A DNA stretch of 64,000 nt, from contig JAXMBC010000001.1 in assembly GCA_046350055.1 (NCBI GenBank), positions 2,852,001-2,916,000 on the forward strand, written 5' to 3'. Positions 63,205 to 64,000 of the stretch are shown here, piece after piece. Below the pieces are notes generated by a model. The model saw nothing but the letters and a program-made list of their open reading frames with translations. It made no database searches and was not told the origin of the DNA. Each line of letters opens with the position of its first letter. The first letter of the stretch is position 1. The translations under genes were made by a program, and so were the position numbers. Source of the DNA: JAEUIE01 sp046350055 (GTDB lineage: Bacteria; Planctomycetota; Planctomycetia; Gemmatales; HRBIN36).

Positions 63205-63705
63205 ATGGCCAACTTGAACAAGGTGATGTTGATCGGGCGGCTGACCCGCGACGTGGAAACCCGGGCGTTTGCCAATGGTGGCAAGGTCGCCAAGTTCGGC
63301 TTCGCGGTCACGAGCACCCGCCGCAAGAATCAGCAGACCGGCAAGTGGGAAGATGAACCCTGCTTCCTGGAAGTGGAAGTGTTCAACCGTGGCGAGTTCG
63401 GCAAAAAGGCGGACACGGCGGAACAGTACCTGTCGAAGGGCAAGCAGATCTTCATCGAAGGTCACCTCAAGATGGACAGCTGGACCGGCCAGGATGGCAC
63501 CAAGCGGAACAAGATCGTGGTGGTCTGCGATAACTTCGAGTTTCTCGATTCCCGCGAAGGCGGGGCAGGCGGTGGCGGCATGAGTAGCGGCCCCCGCATG
63601 GCAGGGAACACCCGAGGCTACGACGCACCCAACCCCGATGATGGTGGCGATATCTCTCCGAGCTACGCCCCTGATGAACAAAACAAAGAGGACATTCCGT
63701 TTTAG
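63205..63705 (+). CDS. ssb: single-stranded DNA-binding protein
   Basis: 166 aa. OB fold: MANLNKVMLIGRLTRDVETR, AKFGFAVTSTRRK, WEDEPCFLEVEVFNRG, YLSKGKQIFIEGHLKMDSWT. Acidic C-terminus ends EDIPF, the partner-binding tip. The rpsF-ssb order is the usual ribosomal cluster. Confidence 0.95.
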   Translation: MANLNKVMLIGRLTRDVETRAFANGGKVAKFGFAVTSTRRKNQQTGKWEDEPCFLEVEVFNRGEFGKKADTAEQYLSKGKQIFIEGHLKMDSWTGQDGTKRNKIVVVCDNFEFLDSREGGAGGGGMSSGPRMAGNTRGYDAPNPDDGGDISPSYAPDEQNKEDIPF

Positions 63706-63747
63706 TAGCTAGGAGCAAGTAGCAAGTAGCTAGGAGAATTGATGTCC

Positions 63748-63779
63748 CCCTCTCACCTGAGGGAGAGGGTTAGGGGTGA
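63748..63779 (+). repeat. short CCCTCTCACC-type repeat
   Basis: CCCTCTCACCTGAGGGAGAG, a short palindrome of the same class as 42963-43004. Flanked upstream by an AGCTAGGAGCAAGTAGC repeat (63708-63735). Confidence 0.45.
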
Positions 63780-63876
63780 AGGGGAGCGAAGGTTACAAGC
63801 TCTGCTTCATTCTGATACAATTAACGACAACCACGGATGCATCGCATCCCCAGATATCAGGCAAGCGAACCGAACC

Positions 63877-64000
63877 ATGGCAAAGACAGCAACCGCACCG
63901 AAGACCGAAAAGAAGACCAAAGCCAGCAAGGTCGTGGAGAACAAGAAGAAGCTTCCCCAGAAAAAGGTGAAGCACCTCCATGTTCCCCGTGGCAAGCATG
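63877..64000 (+). CDS. rplI: probable ribosomal protein L9, start only
   Basis: ATG 63877 opens MAKTATAPKTEKKTKASKVV and runs off the window after 41 codons with KVKHLHVPRGKH. The very basic extension followed by HVPRGKH fits the extended L9 of planctomycetes, and its position after rpsF-ssb is where rplI (or rpsR) stands. The identification rests mainly on context; a different basic protein is possible. Confidence 0.55.
   Translation, partial: MAKTATAPKTEKKTKASKVVENKKKLPQKKVKHLHVPRGKH

Overview
This is a bacterial chromosome segment of about 58% G+C that most likely comes from a planctomycete close to Gemmata/Gemmataceae. The lineage evidence is PEP-CTERM sorted secreted proteins, DUF1559-type pseudopilins, a MoxR/DUF58 pair, a TlpA-TPR protein, a VIT/VWA/TPR giant protein coupled to an ECF sigma factor, and many palindromic intergenic repeats. 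This assignment is an inference from gene content. No rRNA, tRNA or CRISPR array was recognised.

Layout. 1-2.0 kb: a TPR protein running off the left edge, then two 305-bp direct repeats, each sitting just before an AT-rich gene. 2.0-14.8 kb: two same-length, inverted copies of a 2,744-bp IS1-family element flank a 7.2-kb segment. Each copy carries a transposase and a four-gene cargo operon (RHH regulator, two unknowns, PIN toxin). The segment between them holds a metalloprotease, an outer-membrane protein, a PEP-CTERM protein, a long pyruvate kinase and a STAS protein. The 8-bp target duplications are swapped between the two copies. Both genes cut by the insertions have their halves at opposite ends of the segment and rejoin in frame on paper, so the segment has been inverted, or was assembled inverted, through the IS copies.

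14.8-25.4 kb: a SpoIIE-type phosphatase, secreted or lipoprotein genes, a subtilase, two more STAS copies (one broken), an AlkD-like protein, and a two-gene module bounded by 24-bp direct repeats and split by an IS630 element. 25.6-30.0 kb: a cassette of two paralogous lipoproteins, a trypsin-like protease and a third lipoprotein, followed by an oppositely oriented Tle-like lipase. 30.2-34.1 kb: a PIN toxin-antitoxin pair, rph, a REP-associated tyrosine transposase between two copies of its likely palindromic repeat, and metF. 34.3-48.6 kb: lactonase-like propeller, DUF58 + MoxR, TlpA-like protein, M1 aminopeptidase, membrane proteins, a DUF1559 pseudopilin with a 47-aa lipoprotein, and a phospholipase D-like protein, separated by MITE-like palindromic repeats. 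48.7-58.7 kb: a 3,167-aa membrane-anchored VIT/VWA/TPR protein translationally coupled to an ECF sigma factor. 59-64 kb: a lipoprotein, a GNAT acetyltransferase and the translation/replication cluster L25-pth-S6-ssb-(probable L9, cut by the window edge).

The core genes (rph, metF, L25, pth, S6, ssb) are ordinary. The accessory part is shaped by mobile and repeated DNA. The strongest observation is the IS-mediated inversion with exchanged target duplications; next are the toxin-carrying IS, the sigma-coupled giant protein, and the lipoprotein/protease cassette.
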